Part shown: positions 1 through 10,900 of the stretch, piece after piece
Numbering within the stretch: the first letter of the stretch is position 1
Layout: every line of letters starts with the position of its first letter
NCBI GenBank assembly: GCA_963989385.1
Contig: OZ022509.1
Span: forward strand, 79,134,667-79,198,666
Direction: 5' to 3'
DNA length: 64,000 nt
From: Ctena decussata
Taxonomy: Eukaryota > Mollusca > Bivalvia > Lucinida > Lucinidae
The notes under the pieces: model-generated
Seen by the model: only the letters and a program-made list of their open reading frames with translations
What the model was told of the DNA's origin: nothing
The model's database searches: none
Made by a program: the position numbers and the translations under genes

Positions 1-29
1 AAGTTGTTTTCCGTGTACGTAAAGCAACA

Positions 30-65
<36 letters not shown>

Positions 66-66
66 C
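1..66 (+). repeat. 3' tail of a tRNA-derived SINE with (AATC)n
   Basis: The first bases match the 3' end of the complete SINE at 17802-18076: TTGTTT-CCGTG-ACGT-AAGCA followed by AAATCAA repeats. Here the tail has grown into about ten AATC repeats. The rest of the element lies outside the window. Confidence 0.7.
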
Positions 67-1540
67 TAATATCTAATGTAATTACAGCTTATTATCTGAT
101 GTTGGTCAGGCACATTTCTCAGCGAACTTTGCCTTCTTTATCAGTGCAAGAAATGTCATGACTCCTATTGCAGACTCATGAGATACCGGTGTGAGCTCGA
201 TAACATGGAACAGTCTGTTTCGATCAGACCGGACATTTACTTACAGCTTCTCTGTTTGATTTTAAGACCAGATTGAATTCATGTTGCAGGCTGTATATAT
301 GCGCTCATGGAGAGGTTAAAACGTCCATAAATACTGACTGTTGAACGTTTGAAATGGGAAATGGTCTTACCACATATATTCCTTATACTTGTGGGCCAGA
401 TTATTACATTACATTATCACCTGCGTTTTTGGAAGAATTCAATACCTTTTACAAAATTTATCTAAATTGTCCCCAAGTATCAGACAACAGTAGCCTGTTC
501 AATTTTATTTACCCCTTCCAAGTCAGTTGCTTGGTGCCTGTTGATTGCTTGTGTCTGTACTTTTCATCTTTCGCAAGTAGAGACCCAGTCATAGCAGCAA
601 GCGGATTAGCTAGGTGGTGTCACAACGTCATGCATTCAGGTTCCGCAGTTAACTGGGTGACCTTGTGCAGCATGATTCTGTCACTGACATGTCATTAGCC
701 GTGGCCTACATCCAGTTGGGTCATGGTTTGGTGCCATGACGGCGAGCATATGAAACTATTCCATATAGCTATTGATTTAGAAGGTTTTGCCAACGCGTGG
801 CCCAGTGTTACAGCTTTCTGTTCTTTGTCCACTTGATCAGTTCCAATGCAGCACCTTTGCTTTCTGCTGAGACACTCAATATTAATTGAGAATTTATGTT
901 ACACATTTTAGTTTGTATTGAATTGTACCAGCCATATTTGCAAGCCAGTATACATGGTTCCTGAAAGGTACCACCGGCAGGTGAACTGACCGTAAAGTTC
1001 TTTTCGGGTAATGCTAATCAATTTTGTAGAGGCAGTGGTGTTAGTTGGCTGTAACTGAGTGGTCGCAGAACTTCTCTCTTAGCTTATTATTATTATTTCA
1101 GTTTAATTTGGACTATTTCCCCTTACTTTGTGAAAACTGTACAACATTAAATGTGAACGCATAGAGGCTTTAATACTGAGCGAATACAGTCGAATTGCAC
1201 AGTAGACGTGTGACTACAAGATCTAAACTGAATTTGATAATGGGCTAAATTAAATTATAAACTCAAGATTTATTGTACCCTACCTACCCATCAATACAAA
1301 ATGCAAAAAGTATAATAGAAACTTGTTTTTCAGGTTTGTTGTAAGTATTAGCTCATTTGAGAACAAAGTGCATATGAGTGAAACATTGTTAAATTTCAAT
1401 AGAGCAGTTGTTGTTGAATTCTCGTATTGCTTGTCTCTAAGAGGTTCTCCCTGCCACCGAGTCTATTCATAGTCAATAGACCAACGGGGCACCAAAACAA
1501 CAATGGAACAAAATGAATAAAGAAATGGTAAAACGAGCGG
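67..1540. other. Upstream region without recognised gene
   Basis: There is no coding similarity I can recognise. An open stretch at 354-698 encodes 114 residues with no known motif, no splice context and biased composition. I treat it as chance. No repeats shared with the rest of the window were seen here. Confidence 0.4.
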
Positions 1541-1740
1541 TTGTGTCTGAAAGTAAAAAGTATGCAAAGACCAGGAACTGAAACAATCAAAATCCAAATC
1601 CAGCCCTCAAACCATAGTTGGAAACAACTAAGATTACAGATAATCAAGATACAGAGAACATATGGCCAACCGAGTGAGCAACTTGTTCCCGTCAGGTGGC
1701 CACTCAGTAACCCAAACCGAACCAAAAATAATAAGAACAT
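1541..1740 (-). repeat. Dispersed repeat family H, reverse copy
   Basis: Read on the minus strand this resembles the segments at 2586-2830 and 32040-32270. The shared order is a TGGCCACCTG block, a GGGAA block, a GGGCTGGATTTGGATT block and a CTTTTTACTTT block. It is degenerate. The part 1551-1616 is also nearly identical, in inverse orientation, to 11564-11623 inside the Gypsy element. Confidence 0.45.
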
Positions 1741-2510
1741 ACATAAGGTAAAACATCACAGAAACTCTGACACCAAAAACAGGCAACAGAGAACCAAAAT
1801 TCAATATAGCTGCATAGCTGCATGTCCAAACTTGGTTGACGCCATTTAGATGACTTCTTATCCAGCACTAATGAACTGATTTTTCTATTTTTTGTAGAAA
1901 GCATGCTGGACATCTCCTTTCAAAGACTAAGTAAAATAGTTCTGATCTGATTATAAATACCCTGTCTATGAGTGGGGTAATATGGGAAAATTATGTTCAT
2001 GTTCAAACTCAAGAACCTTTAACTTATGGTGCTGATTTTGATTAGATATTTTTCTTAAATGCAGTCTTGGCTCAGGCTCACCATTGCACTTCTATTTAGA
2101 AGTAACCAGTTTGTTTAAAACGCGGAAATCCGGGCGGGCTTGTCAAACATTACAACATAATCAAAATACAAAGCCGGCGAAGGCACCGAAAGAAGGGAAA
2201 CATAAAATGCAAAAGGATGGATATTCTGGGTTGTCGGTTAAGAAACACAAACTTATGATGGGATTCCCATCTTATTTTTTACGAAATCGCTAATATACCT
2301 AAAATATGAAGTTCGCTAATAAATAACTAGCTATAAAGGGAAAATGAAACACATAGATGGATAGATGGATAGATAGATACAACCAGACAGACATAGGATA
2401 TTGTTTATCAAGAGAAGTGAGTGATATGACGGACATCGATAAGAAGTTTTGAATAATAATCTTTGAAAGCCTGAACATACCGCAAAAGGTATACAAAATA
2501 GGACACCTGA

Positions 2511-2586
2511 AATATTCAATGTAAGTGTCCGCTTGTCTATTGTCTTTGGCGGTTTGGTCACCTGTATTGCCGCACAATCTGCCTTC
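2511..2586 (-). repeat. Dispersed repeat family I fragment
   Basis: The reverse complement matches 25104-25178. Both carry AGAAGGCAGATT, GCAATACAGGTGACCAAA and TAGACAAGCGGACAC in the same order. The intronic copy has an extra 15-bp tandem duplication (ATACAGGTGA-CAAA). Confidence 0.6.
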
Positions 2587-2830
2587 TGTTTTGTTTTTGT
2601 TTTGTAATTAAAATAAAAAATAAGTAAAACTAGATGTTGATGCTGTTATTGGGTAGCTGAATGACCATCTGTTTGGGAAAGAGCTACCCCTGCAGTTACT
2701 TTGCGTGTCTTTCGTAAACTTGTGTCATTTCTGTGTGTATGTGCTTCTATTCCTATTGGTTTTCAGAGCGGAATGTGGCATTTGATTGTATTAATTCGTG
2801 ATCATTGCCTATCTTTTTACTTTGTTCAAA
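2586..2830 (+). repeat. Dispersed repeat family H, forward copy
   Basis: This aligns over about 240 bp with 32040-32270. Shared blocks include TTGATGCTGTT, GGGTAGCTGAATG, TGTTTGGGAAAGAG, GCGTGTCTTTCGT and CATTGCCTATCTTTTTACTT. Both copies start with a TTTTGTTTTGT-rich tract. No coding potential is seen, so this is probably a non-autonomous element or a retroelement fragment. Confidence 0.6.
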
Positions 2831-3179
2831 GTGATGTAATAGTTTGGTTTCGCAATGCAGTTATGCGACCAAAAGATGAAGATTGAATGGAAAACAATTT
2901 AGACCCTGATTAGACTGCCCAAGGAGTAGTCAGATTTTGGTCTGCTTTGATTGATACAACCTACCTATCCCAATATTTAGCATTTTACTGTACTGCAGCA
3001 TATGATATGCGTAGTGGGAAAATAAGCATCTGAATCTGCCAAACGGACGAAATATCCGACTTTTCCTTTACGAATTCCCAAAGATTCATTGATTATTTAA
3101 ATAAAGTAAAACAGTTGTATTTATACTCGGTTCCTCAGAGATGGACTAATGTGTCTGTTACCGAAGTCATTGTGTCCCA

Positions 3180-4890
3180 GTTGTTTGTCGTTTGTGTCAT
3201 TCGTCCTCCTTCTTGGTGGTCTGTATTATGTGATTGTCTTGTCTAGTCTGTTATCAAAGTCATTGTGTCACATTTTGTCGACTGTGCCATTCGCCTGATT
3301 GTCTTGTCTAGTCTGTTATTAAAGTCATTGTGTCACATTTTGTCGATTGTGCCATTCGCCTGATTGTCTAGTCTAGTCTGTTATCAAAGTCATTATGTCA
3401 CATTTTGTCGATTGTGCCATTCGCCTTTCTTCTTGGTGGTCTGTGTTATGTGTCTACTCTAGTCTATTATCAAAGTCATTGTATTCCATTTTGTTATTGT
3501 GTATTTCTCCTTTCTTCTTGGTGGCCTGTGTTGTGATTGTCTATATCAAAGTCATTGTGTCACATTTTGTCGATTGTGTCTTTCGCCTTTTTTCTTGGTG
3601 GGAAGAGTTAGATGATTGTCTAGTCCAGTCTGTTTTATCGAAGTCATTGTGTAACATTTTGTCGATTGTGTCTTTCGCCTTTTTTCTTTGTAGGCAGAGT
3701 TAAGTGATTGTCTAGTCCAGTCTGTTTTATCGAAGTCATAGTGTTACATTTTGTCGTGTGTGCTTTTCTCCTTTCTTCTAGGTGGTCTGTGTATGTGCGT
3801 GTTTAATCGAGTCTATGTGTTCCATTTTGTCGTGTGTTACTTTCTCCTGTCTTCTTTGTGGTCTGTGTTGTAGGAGTATTTAGTCTAGTCTGTTATCAAA
3901 GTCATTGTATTCCATTCTATCGTGTGTGCCCTCCTGCTTTCTTCTTGATGGTGTGTTCTATGTGCGTGTTTAGTCAAGTCTGTTATCAGAGTCATTGTGT
4001 TCCATTTTGTCGTGTTGCTTTCTCCTTTTTTCTTGGTGGTCTGTGGTATATGAGTGTTTAGTCTGGTCTTTTGTCGAAGTCATTGTGTTCCATTTTGTCG
4101 TGTGTTGCTTTGTATTTGTTCTTGGTGGTCTGTGTTATGTGAGTGTCTAGTCTAGTCTGATATTGAAGTCATTGTGTTCCATTGTGTCGTGTGTGGCTTT
4201 GAACCTTTTTCATGGTGGTCTGTGTTATGTGCGTGTTTAGTCTAGTCTGTTTTCGAAGTCATGGTGTACCATTTTGTCGTGTGTGGCTTTCGCCTTTCTT
4301 CTTGGTAGTCTGTGTTATGTGCGTGTTTAGTCTATTTTGCTATCAAAGGCATTGTGATCCATTTTGTCGAGTGTGGCTTTCTCTTTTTTCTTGTTGGTCT
4401 GTTGGTGTCTAGTCTAGTCTGATGTCATTGTATTCAATTTTGTCTTGTGTGGCTTTCTTCTTGTTGGTCTGCGTTATGTGCGTGTTAAGTCTGGTCTGTT
4501 GTCGAAGCCATTGTGTTCCATATTGTCGTGTGTGGCTCTCTTAGTTGTTCTTTGTGGGCAGTGTTATGTGAGTATTTTGTGTAGTCTGATATCAAAGTCA
4601 CTGTGTTAATTTTTGCCCTGTGTGGCTTTCTCCTTTGTTCTTGGTAGTCTGTGGTATATGAGTGTTAAGTCTAGAGTGTTATCGAAACGACTGAGTTCCA
4701 TTTTGTCGTGTTTGGCTCTCTCCTTTGTTCTTGGTGGTCTGTGTTATGTGAGTGTTTAGTCTAGTCTGTTATCGACGCCATTGTGTTCCATTTTGTCTTG
4801 TGTGGCTTTCTCCTTTTTTCTTGGTGGTCTGTGGTATGTGAGTGTCTAGTCTAGTTTGTTATCGAAGTCTAGTTATCTAGTCTGTTATCA
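3180..4890. repeat. Minisatellite, unit about 90 bp, about 19 copies
   Basis: Tandem array with spacing of 88 to 90 bp between successive TTCCATTTTGTCG blocks (3821, 3911, 4001, 4090, 4178, 4268, 4358). Each unit has TTCTTGGTGGTCTGTG, TTAGTCTAGTCTGTTATC and AAGTCATTGTG blocks. The left third differs (TCACATTTTGTCGATTGTG) and is more irregular. Open frames across it arise because the unit is a multiple of three in length and rich in T; they are not genes. Confidence 0.9.
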
Positions 4891-5980
4891 AAGTCATTGT
4901 AAAGTTTGTTCAGTCTTATGTAAAACTTAGCCATGCAAGATAGCCAAAATAACTAAAGATAGCAAAACATGAAAATGAGAAAACAAATCAAGAACAGTTA
5001 GACGGACTTTAACCTAGTAAGGTCAGAACCCTCAATGGAAATGTTTGCAATTTTTTGCAAATACACCATCCATTTTTAAGTTTTTGACTCAAGGTGCAAA
5101 TTTCACACAGATCCCTAAAAACTCTTTAATATCTCTGCCTGACATGTTATTATATAAGATGTTGATGTTAGGCAGCAGTGGTATTTAGTCATGTGTGGAA
5201 AACGTATGAAAATATTGTAACCTCATCAACCATCTCCCTCGATCCTAAAAAGTGTATTTAAACAAAAATGGCCGTGCAACGGTGGTTCATATCAATATTA
5301 TATCAATACTGTAACAGTAGAATCCAGAAAGATCCATGATAGAGTAGAAAGCAAAATTTCACTCTTGCGAATGGCTGAACAAGCCGCAACACTGAAATAA
5401 ATTGGTGAATAAAATTGCTGAAAGAGCTTTTAGAACAAATAAGTTCTGAATAGTGAATACTAAGTTTAAGGCTGATGCTTTCGCAAAATATGACAATTCG
5501 ATATTGATGTCTTCATGTTAGTATTTCTTCATTTTCAGTCTTTTCAAAAATGGAAGCAAGTGTCTGAGTGCCTAGAATATAGGGCTTTCTGCAGCGATTA
5601 AAATGTTGCCTCAAGATACAGCGCTTCTGTCAAACCGTTAGAAAAGTGCAAGTCCAACATGAAACAGTTACGTGAGTTCTGATACGTCCCTAGCCGTACA
5701 GTAAGGGTAAGTATGTAGGAAGTTTTTTTGTAACTTCCGGTTCATCAGATCGGAAAGATACTGTAGCAGTTCGTCGTAATCCCGTAACGATTCGTTACCT
5801 GCTATTCATATGAATTCTTCTATTAGATAATTAGTCTGATTTGGACAGATTTTCAATGTCTTTTAAAGGAAAGAAGTCAGGGAATTAGGGAATGTAATTT
5901 AGTGTTTTGTTTATCTCCAATACCACATGTATTTCTCTCATGCTCTAGCTATGTACACATGAAAATGTAAATTCAAAATT
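4891..5980. other. Unannotated AT-rich DNA
   Basis: I see no gene, tandem repeat or recognisable element in this stretch. Confidence 0.4.
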
Positions 5981-6095
5981 CAATCCCAGATCCCACCCAA
6001 GACACCATGCGGGATAAACGAGAAGACAAAATTCGTCGCCACCAAAGACATCACCAGTGGCAGCCAGGTGAACGGTATTTCCCATCTAGTTCCTT
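5981..6095 (+). repeat. Dispersed repeat family I, second segment
   Basis: This matches 33067-33180 in order: CAATC-CAGATCC-ACCCAAGA, ATG-GGGA, CACCAAA, CATCACCAG-G-CAGCCA and TTTCCCAT. Both copies are diverged. The family has no visible coding capacity. Confidence 0.5.
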
Positions 6096-7181
6096 TTGTT
6101 ACGGCTGCCAATTTGAAACTGACAAAATCCCAACTGCTGCCTATTGTCTTCATTGTATTCTTGTTTCTCCTCTGGGATAACTATGCGCAATTTGCAGAAA
6201 TGTTCCTTTTGGTCTTGGGATCTAGCCTTCAAACCATAATCTTTTTGATCAGTTGACTAAAATGGCCATACACGATCAGTTGATTTATATGGCCGTACAC
6301 AGAACTTAATTTTTTATGGTTAAACCAAAAAGTAAGTGTAATAGCAAAAGTGACCCAACACATTGTTTTCGGACCATCAGTTTCGATGTTATCGTGCATG
6401 TAATTGCATGGGGCGTAGAAAGCCCTTCAGTTTTTTTACGTATAACAAACAAAACGAATAATATGATAATCAGAACAGGCATGGTAACTAACATATTTAC
6501 AAGGAAGATAAGATCGGTTTTATGTCGTAAATTCTCGTCTTAATTCTAACATATATAATCTCTTTTTGTTTAAGAATGAATGGTTTCCTGCTTTTGATAC
6601 AGGTGTCAGCTTCAAATCTGTAAAACTTTTCTCCAGTATTTAACCCCCTTTTTTGTCCTACACTATTTCGTCGCCCGCCCACCCGCATGATTATATTATG
6701 TATAACATTTTGGCCGACCGTTCTTTCTTCTCCAGAAAACTTTATTTTAAACTCTCATGATCAATGATTTTTATTTAAGTAAATACGTTGTTTTTTGTGT
6801 GTGTTTTTTTCCACAATTTCTGAGAAACAAAATAAAACATGACAAACACCTTGTCAGTTTCTCCACTTCCAGAAATCCAAGGCTCAACATTTTACGGATT
6901 TAATTTCGCCTAATTTGGAAAAATGCTTGCGTTTCTATTAATCCGGTGGTTCGTAAGAGGGAGGCGATATTCAGGTTACATGCTACCCGTCAAATAGATT
7001 AACAATTGGGAAGAAACTGCAATTTGTATTATCAACTGATAGTGAGGTTGTTTTAGGGAATAGACTTGAATAAAGACTTAACATCGCTAATATTTTCACA
7101 GAGGTGATGGTGATGATTTATTGTTTGTTTTTACCAACTAATAGAAAGCAATTTATACTTTCGTCTACCATTTCTTTACAG
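6096..7181. other. Region immediately 5' of the receptor gene
   Basis: No coding exon is recognised. The segment ends with a splice-acceptor-like tract (ATTTCTTTACAG, AG at 7180-7181), which suggests that a non-coding 5' exon lies further upstream. I could not identify its donor or a promoter. Confidence 0.4.
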
Positions 7182-7200
7182 CAACCAGAATTCTGCCATA

Positions 7201-7938
7201 ATGTCAACTATTAATACAAGACTGGCTGACCCAGACTATAAGTACTGGGTTAAAGCTACACTTTGTCTACAGTATGTGAAAGATGGCCTGGAAAAGATCG
7301 CAGAAGACAAGAGCCGAGAGTTACATGATGCAGTGATAAAGGAAGTTCAGAAACAGGACAATATATTTATAAAAGGCTTGTGTCCTGATAGCGAGTTAGA
7401 ATTTAGTAATGTAAGGAAGACATGGACAGTAAAAGATTGTAATTGTCAAGATTGTACACCCTGTATTGCGGTGATACAGAATCAAGTTGTCCAGAATGGT
7501 CACACCTTCCTAGACCCAAATGTTCAGGTACTTCATGATAAAGTCTTACAGGAACTCTGTAGTTGTGGTAATCCTTCAATAAAAGGTTTATGTGCTGGTG
7601 TAAATTTACGTTTTAATAGAAATCAAAATAAGTGGGAATTACTGAACTGCAATTGTAACAGATGCCAAACGTTCGTTGATGAAATTAGCAAGTACCGGTG
7701 TGCAACATTAGGTAGAAATCATACTACTACATTTACGTTTAAGCAAAGTAATTTCAACAACTCTGGTATCCAACAATTGCATACTGAGCACTGGCAGCTG
7801 GCAAAACTGTTTATGAACCAAGGTCAGGATGTGAAAACAACAAGTCCTGGAGATACAGATATCAGTGGTCTATTAAACTTCATAGATCATTGTGATAAGC
7901 CGAGATCAGTAATTCAAAATACAAACAATATTGAAGAG
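7201..7938 (+). CDS. Exon 1: Cys-rich N-terminal domain and start of the HEPN-like region
   Basis: 246 codons from ATG 7201, preceded by a 19-nt 5' UTR piece after an acceptor at 7180-7181. Residues 41-88 and 111-158 are two copies of one module: LHDxV, IKGLC, a short spacer, W, then CNC-x-x-C. The spacing is 70 residues. The paired cysteines suggest zinc binding. Residues about 195-232 (HWQLAKLFM, then PGDTDISGLLNFI) resemble the N-terminal helices of the DZIP3-type HEPN domain seen in molluscan receptors. The exon must end after GAG at 7938, because only this keeps frame into exon 2. The donor is then GCAAGT, a GC-type site. The GT three bases downstream (7943) would run into a stop in exon 2. 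Confidence 0.85.
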
Positions 7939-10900
7939 GCAAGTATATGAATCATTTTCTAAGGCAGAGACAATTTATTTAATAGTTTTTGTAGAGTAAT
8001 GCTCGTTTTCTTATACCTTTTCGTGGTAGATAAATACTTAAACATGCAACAGAAACATATTATAAAGCTATCGGACGTAGAATTAGACTGATGCAGTTTT
8101 GAGTTGTTAGATGTTGGTTTTGTAAAAATGTTTAAAGTATGTCCACTGCATACATATAAAATCATACAAACGTTACTTTAAGGCATCAAAACAGGTCGGT
8201 CCGCCTGCGTACTTTCTTCTAATAAAGCGCCATCAATGTCCATGTAATGACCTGACATCGACACCTAGAGGATAACATACTGTGATCTTGTAAATTTCAA
8301 ACACGCGGTCGATTCAAAGACTGGTATACAAGTATACCAAAGTGGGGGTTCTAAATCGATACAAGAATCTGTCTAGAGTATAACTCTAACCCAATTAATA
8401 ATTCCGAGTTCTCAGAATATTCCTGCTGATGAAGAAGGATCGAAAGTAAAATATAAGCTGCACTGTTGTTTATGTACGGGAATAAGTTTTACTGTCGCCA
8501 CACGGCACTACACCAGCTGCACCGATTGCAAATAAAATCATATATAGGTTCCTTTAAGAGCTGTTAAAACATTTATAAGAAAGAAGTTTTGGCTAATAAA
8601 GCCTCATCAGTGACCCTGTAATGGCCCGGCATAGAAACCTAGAGGAAAACATATTTAAATATTGTAAATTTCAAACACGCTGTCGATTGGAAAACTGGTA
8701 TGAACTGAAAAGGATCTTTGTAGAATATGAACCTGAACCCATTAATAATTTCGCTTTCTCAGAATTTTCCCGCTGATCTAGAAGGATCTAAAGCAAAACA
8801 TAAACTGCACTATGGATAATTACGGGGAGACGTTTTACGGTCGCCACAGTGAGTTTTGTTGATGTTTTAAAACTATGTATACTACCCAGGCAGTTTTTGT
8901 ATATGTGGACAGTAAATGCAAAACAATTACTCGTACATCTGAAACAGACATCGACAGTAAGCCAGGAACTCTAAATTATCAGAATCGGCTAGGTTAAGTC
9001 TGTTCACGACTAATAGAGAAATATAAATGGTAACTACACTTCAGGAACTGACTGAATCAGATCCCAAACCCTATTCCCAACATCAAAGGGAAAGACTGAC
9101 AAAGACATCCCGACAGACAATAAATTACAAGTGATAAGCCGAGTCAGCAGCTCTTTCCCAAATAGGTGGCAAGTCAGCTATCTTTACTGAACTAAATAAT
9201 TTAGACCAACAGAAGGGTTACAGCATACTAAGCAAATTATACGAAAAACATTTAACAATTATTTTTACCTATTATTTTTATTATGGAAGGGTTAAAATGA
9301 GAACACAATAAATTAAACAGCACCGAACATAAAACAAATGCCACCGCAACGAAAGTACCGCCTTGGGACGGTCAGTAATAACTACTGGGGGCGGGGGGGG
9401 GTTAAAGTTGCAACAATGGTCATGCTCTCTTGACCCGGTTTACACAGACCTGTATTTTCAAATGACTAATATATATGTTCACCTGCCAAATTTAGTGTGA
9501 CAGTTATGCTTTTCTGTATTTAACCGGCAATGACCGGAAGGGCCCTACAATATTAAATACACAAAAATCAAGTAGGTATTTTTTTCGGCCGCCACACAAC
9601 CGCTAACATCAGAAACTGTATTAAAGATAAGTATGGTCAGAACAAGGGATCATTGCGAACAAGAAACACCTCGATAAAACGGAAACAGCAAAATCGGTTT
9701 GATTAAATACATTCTGTAGAAACGTAAATAGCTGACACGGTTTAATTTACTCGGTTCATGTGCAGTAATGTCCAAGGAGGACCAAATAAAAATAAAACCA
9801 TGACATAGATATTTTAGAGATTAATTCGTATGTCACAGTGGCTGTGTAGTTGGTTGAACCATAGAGTTTGGTGTAGACCTTAGTTCCACTTTTTGCTGCC
9901 TCCAATAAACTTTATGTAGAAAGACATATCGGTTCTATAAAACTGTAAGACATTATTCAAAGTAATCATAACTGTAAATTGTTTATCCTGATATTATGTG
10001 TTTATAATGATCAGAGGCTGTAATGAACTCTGTTACAGGTCAGAGACACAAGAAACAGGATACTTCACACTGCTGATATGAAGATAACAAAACATGACTT
10101 TTCAACGAAAATAGTACCAACCCTGATTGCTCTACTACAAGACCCGGGTTACTTGGCAACAGATCCAGCCGCTCAGGAGGCAGTTGTGAAAATAAATGAG
10201 GTAAACTCTGACTTAAAGAATTGAATGCATCATGCGTAGCTTTAACTGTATGGAGCAAATGCTCTTCAGACGAATCGCGTTTTTTAGCAGCAGGGATTCT
10301 CTTAAATGAATACGTTAATGTGTTTTACATCAAGAAATCACTCTAGCCAAATGGTTGTTTGCATATGACATTGCCCATCAAAGTCAGTATTTTATTTTGA
10401 CAGTTTTGAATGAAGCATTATCCAGGTCACTACATGCCAGGCCCTATGCTCGACTTGAAATTTTAGCAAATCCATCGCGATGACTAAAAACCTCACCTGA
10501 ATTCTTTTTACATCCTATTCGAGGCGTAGCAGCTTGCTGCATACCACACACACAGCGCACAATCGACATCTTTCTCGAAATCGTATATCTGATGAGAGTG
10601 TGTAAAATTCTCTAAAATCAAAATGTTGCAAATATACATAATTCAAATTTTGAGCAGGCTAATCTGATCTGCACATAAAGTTTATAATAGATGCATCGTT
10701 GTATTGAAGTACGCAGCACCTCTTACCTAACAAGCACTGCGGCTTTATGCGCTTATAGTTTACTCATGCAACTTTTGTAAGCGACTAGGGGGAAATGGAT
10801 GCCCTTTTTATAAACTCAAAATAAAAATGCAATTATAACAGCGATGAAAACTCATATGATTAAATACACATAATGAGGCTATCCATTTTCATTATCTGGG

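Larger units (their letters stand above)
7939..10038 (+). other. Intron 1, GC-AG type
   Basis: The donor is AG|GCAAGT, the standard context of GC-AG introns, and the acceptor is TGTTACAG. The intron holds a diverged repeat dimer (8165-8850) and fragments of dispersed repeats (9040-9420). The rest is unannotated. Confidence 0.7.

Noticed and set aside
354..698. 114-codon open frame
   Set aside because: No recognisable domain, no splice context and no supporting repeats. A frame of this size is expected by chance in 64 kb.
3395..4412. Plus-strand Cys/Phe-rich frames
   Set aside because: They come from the 90-bp minisatellite and repeat with its period.
7939..7950. GT donor at 7943 for exon 1
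   Set aside because: It gives phase 1 and leads into an early stop in exon 2, whereas the GC donor keeps the known HEPN-like frame.
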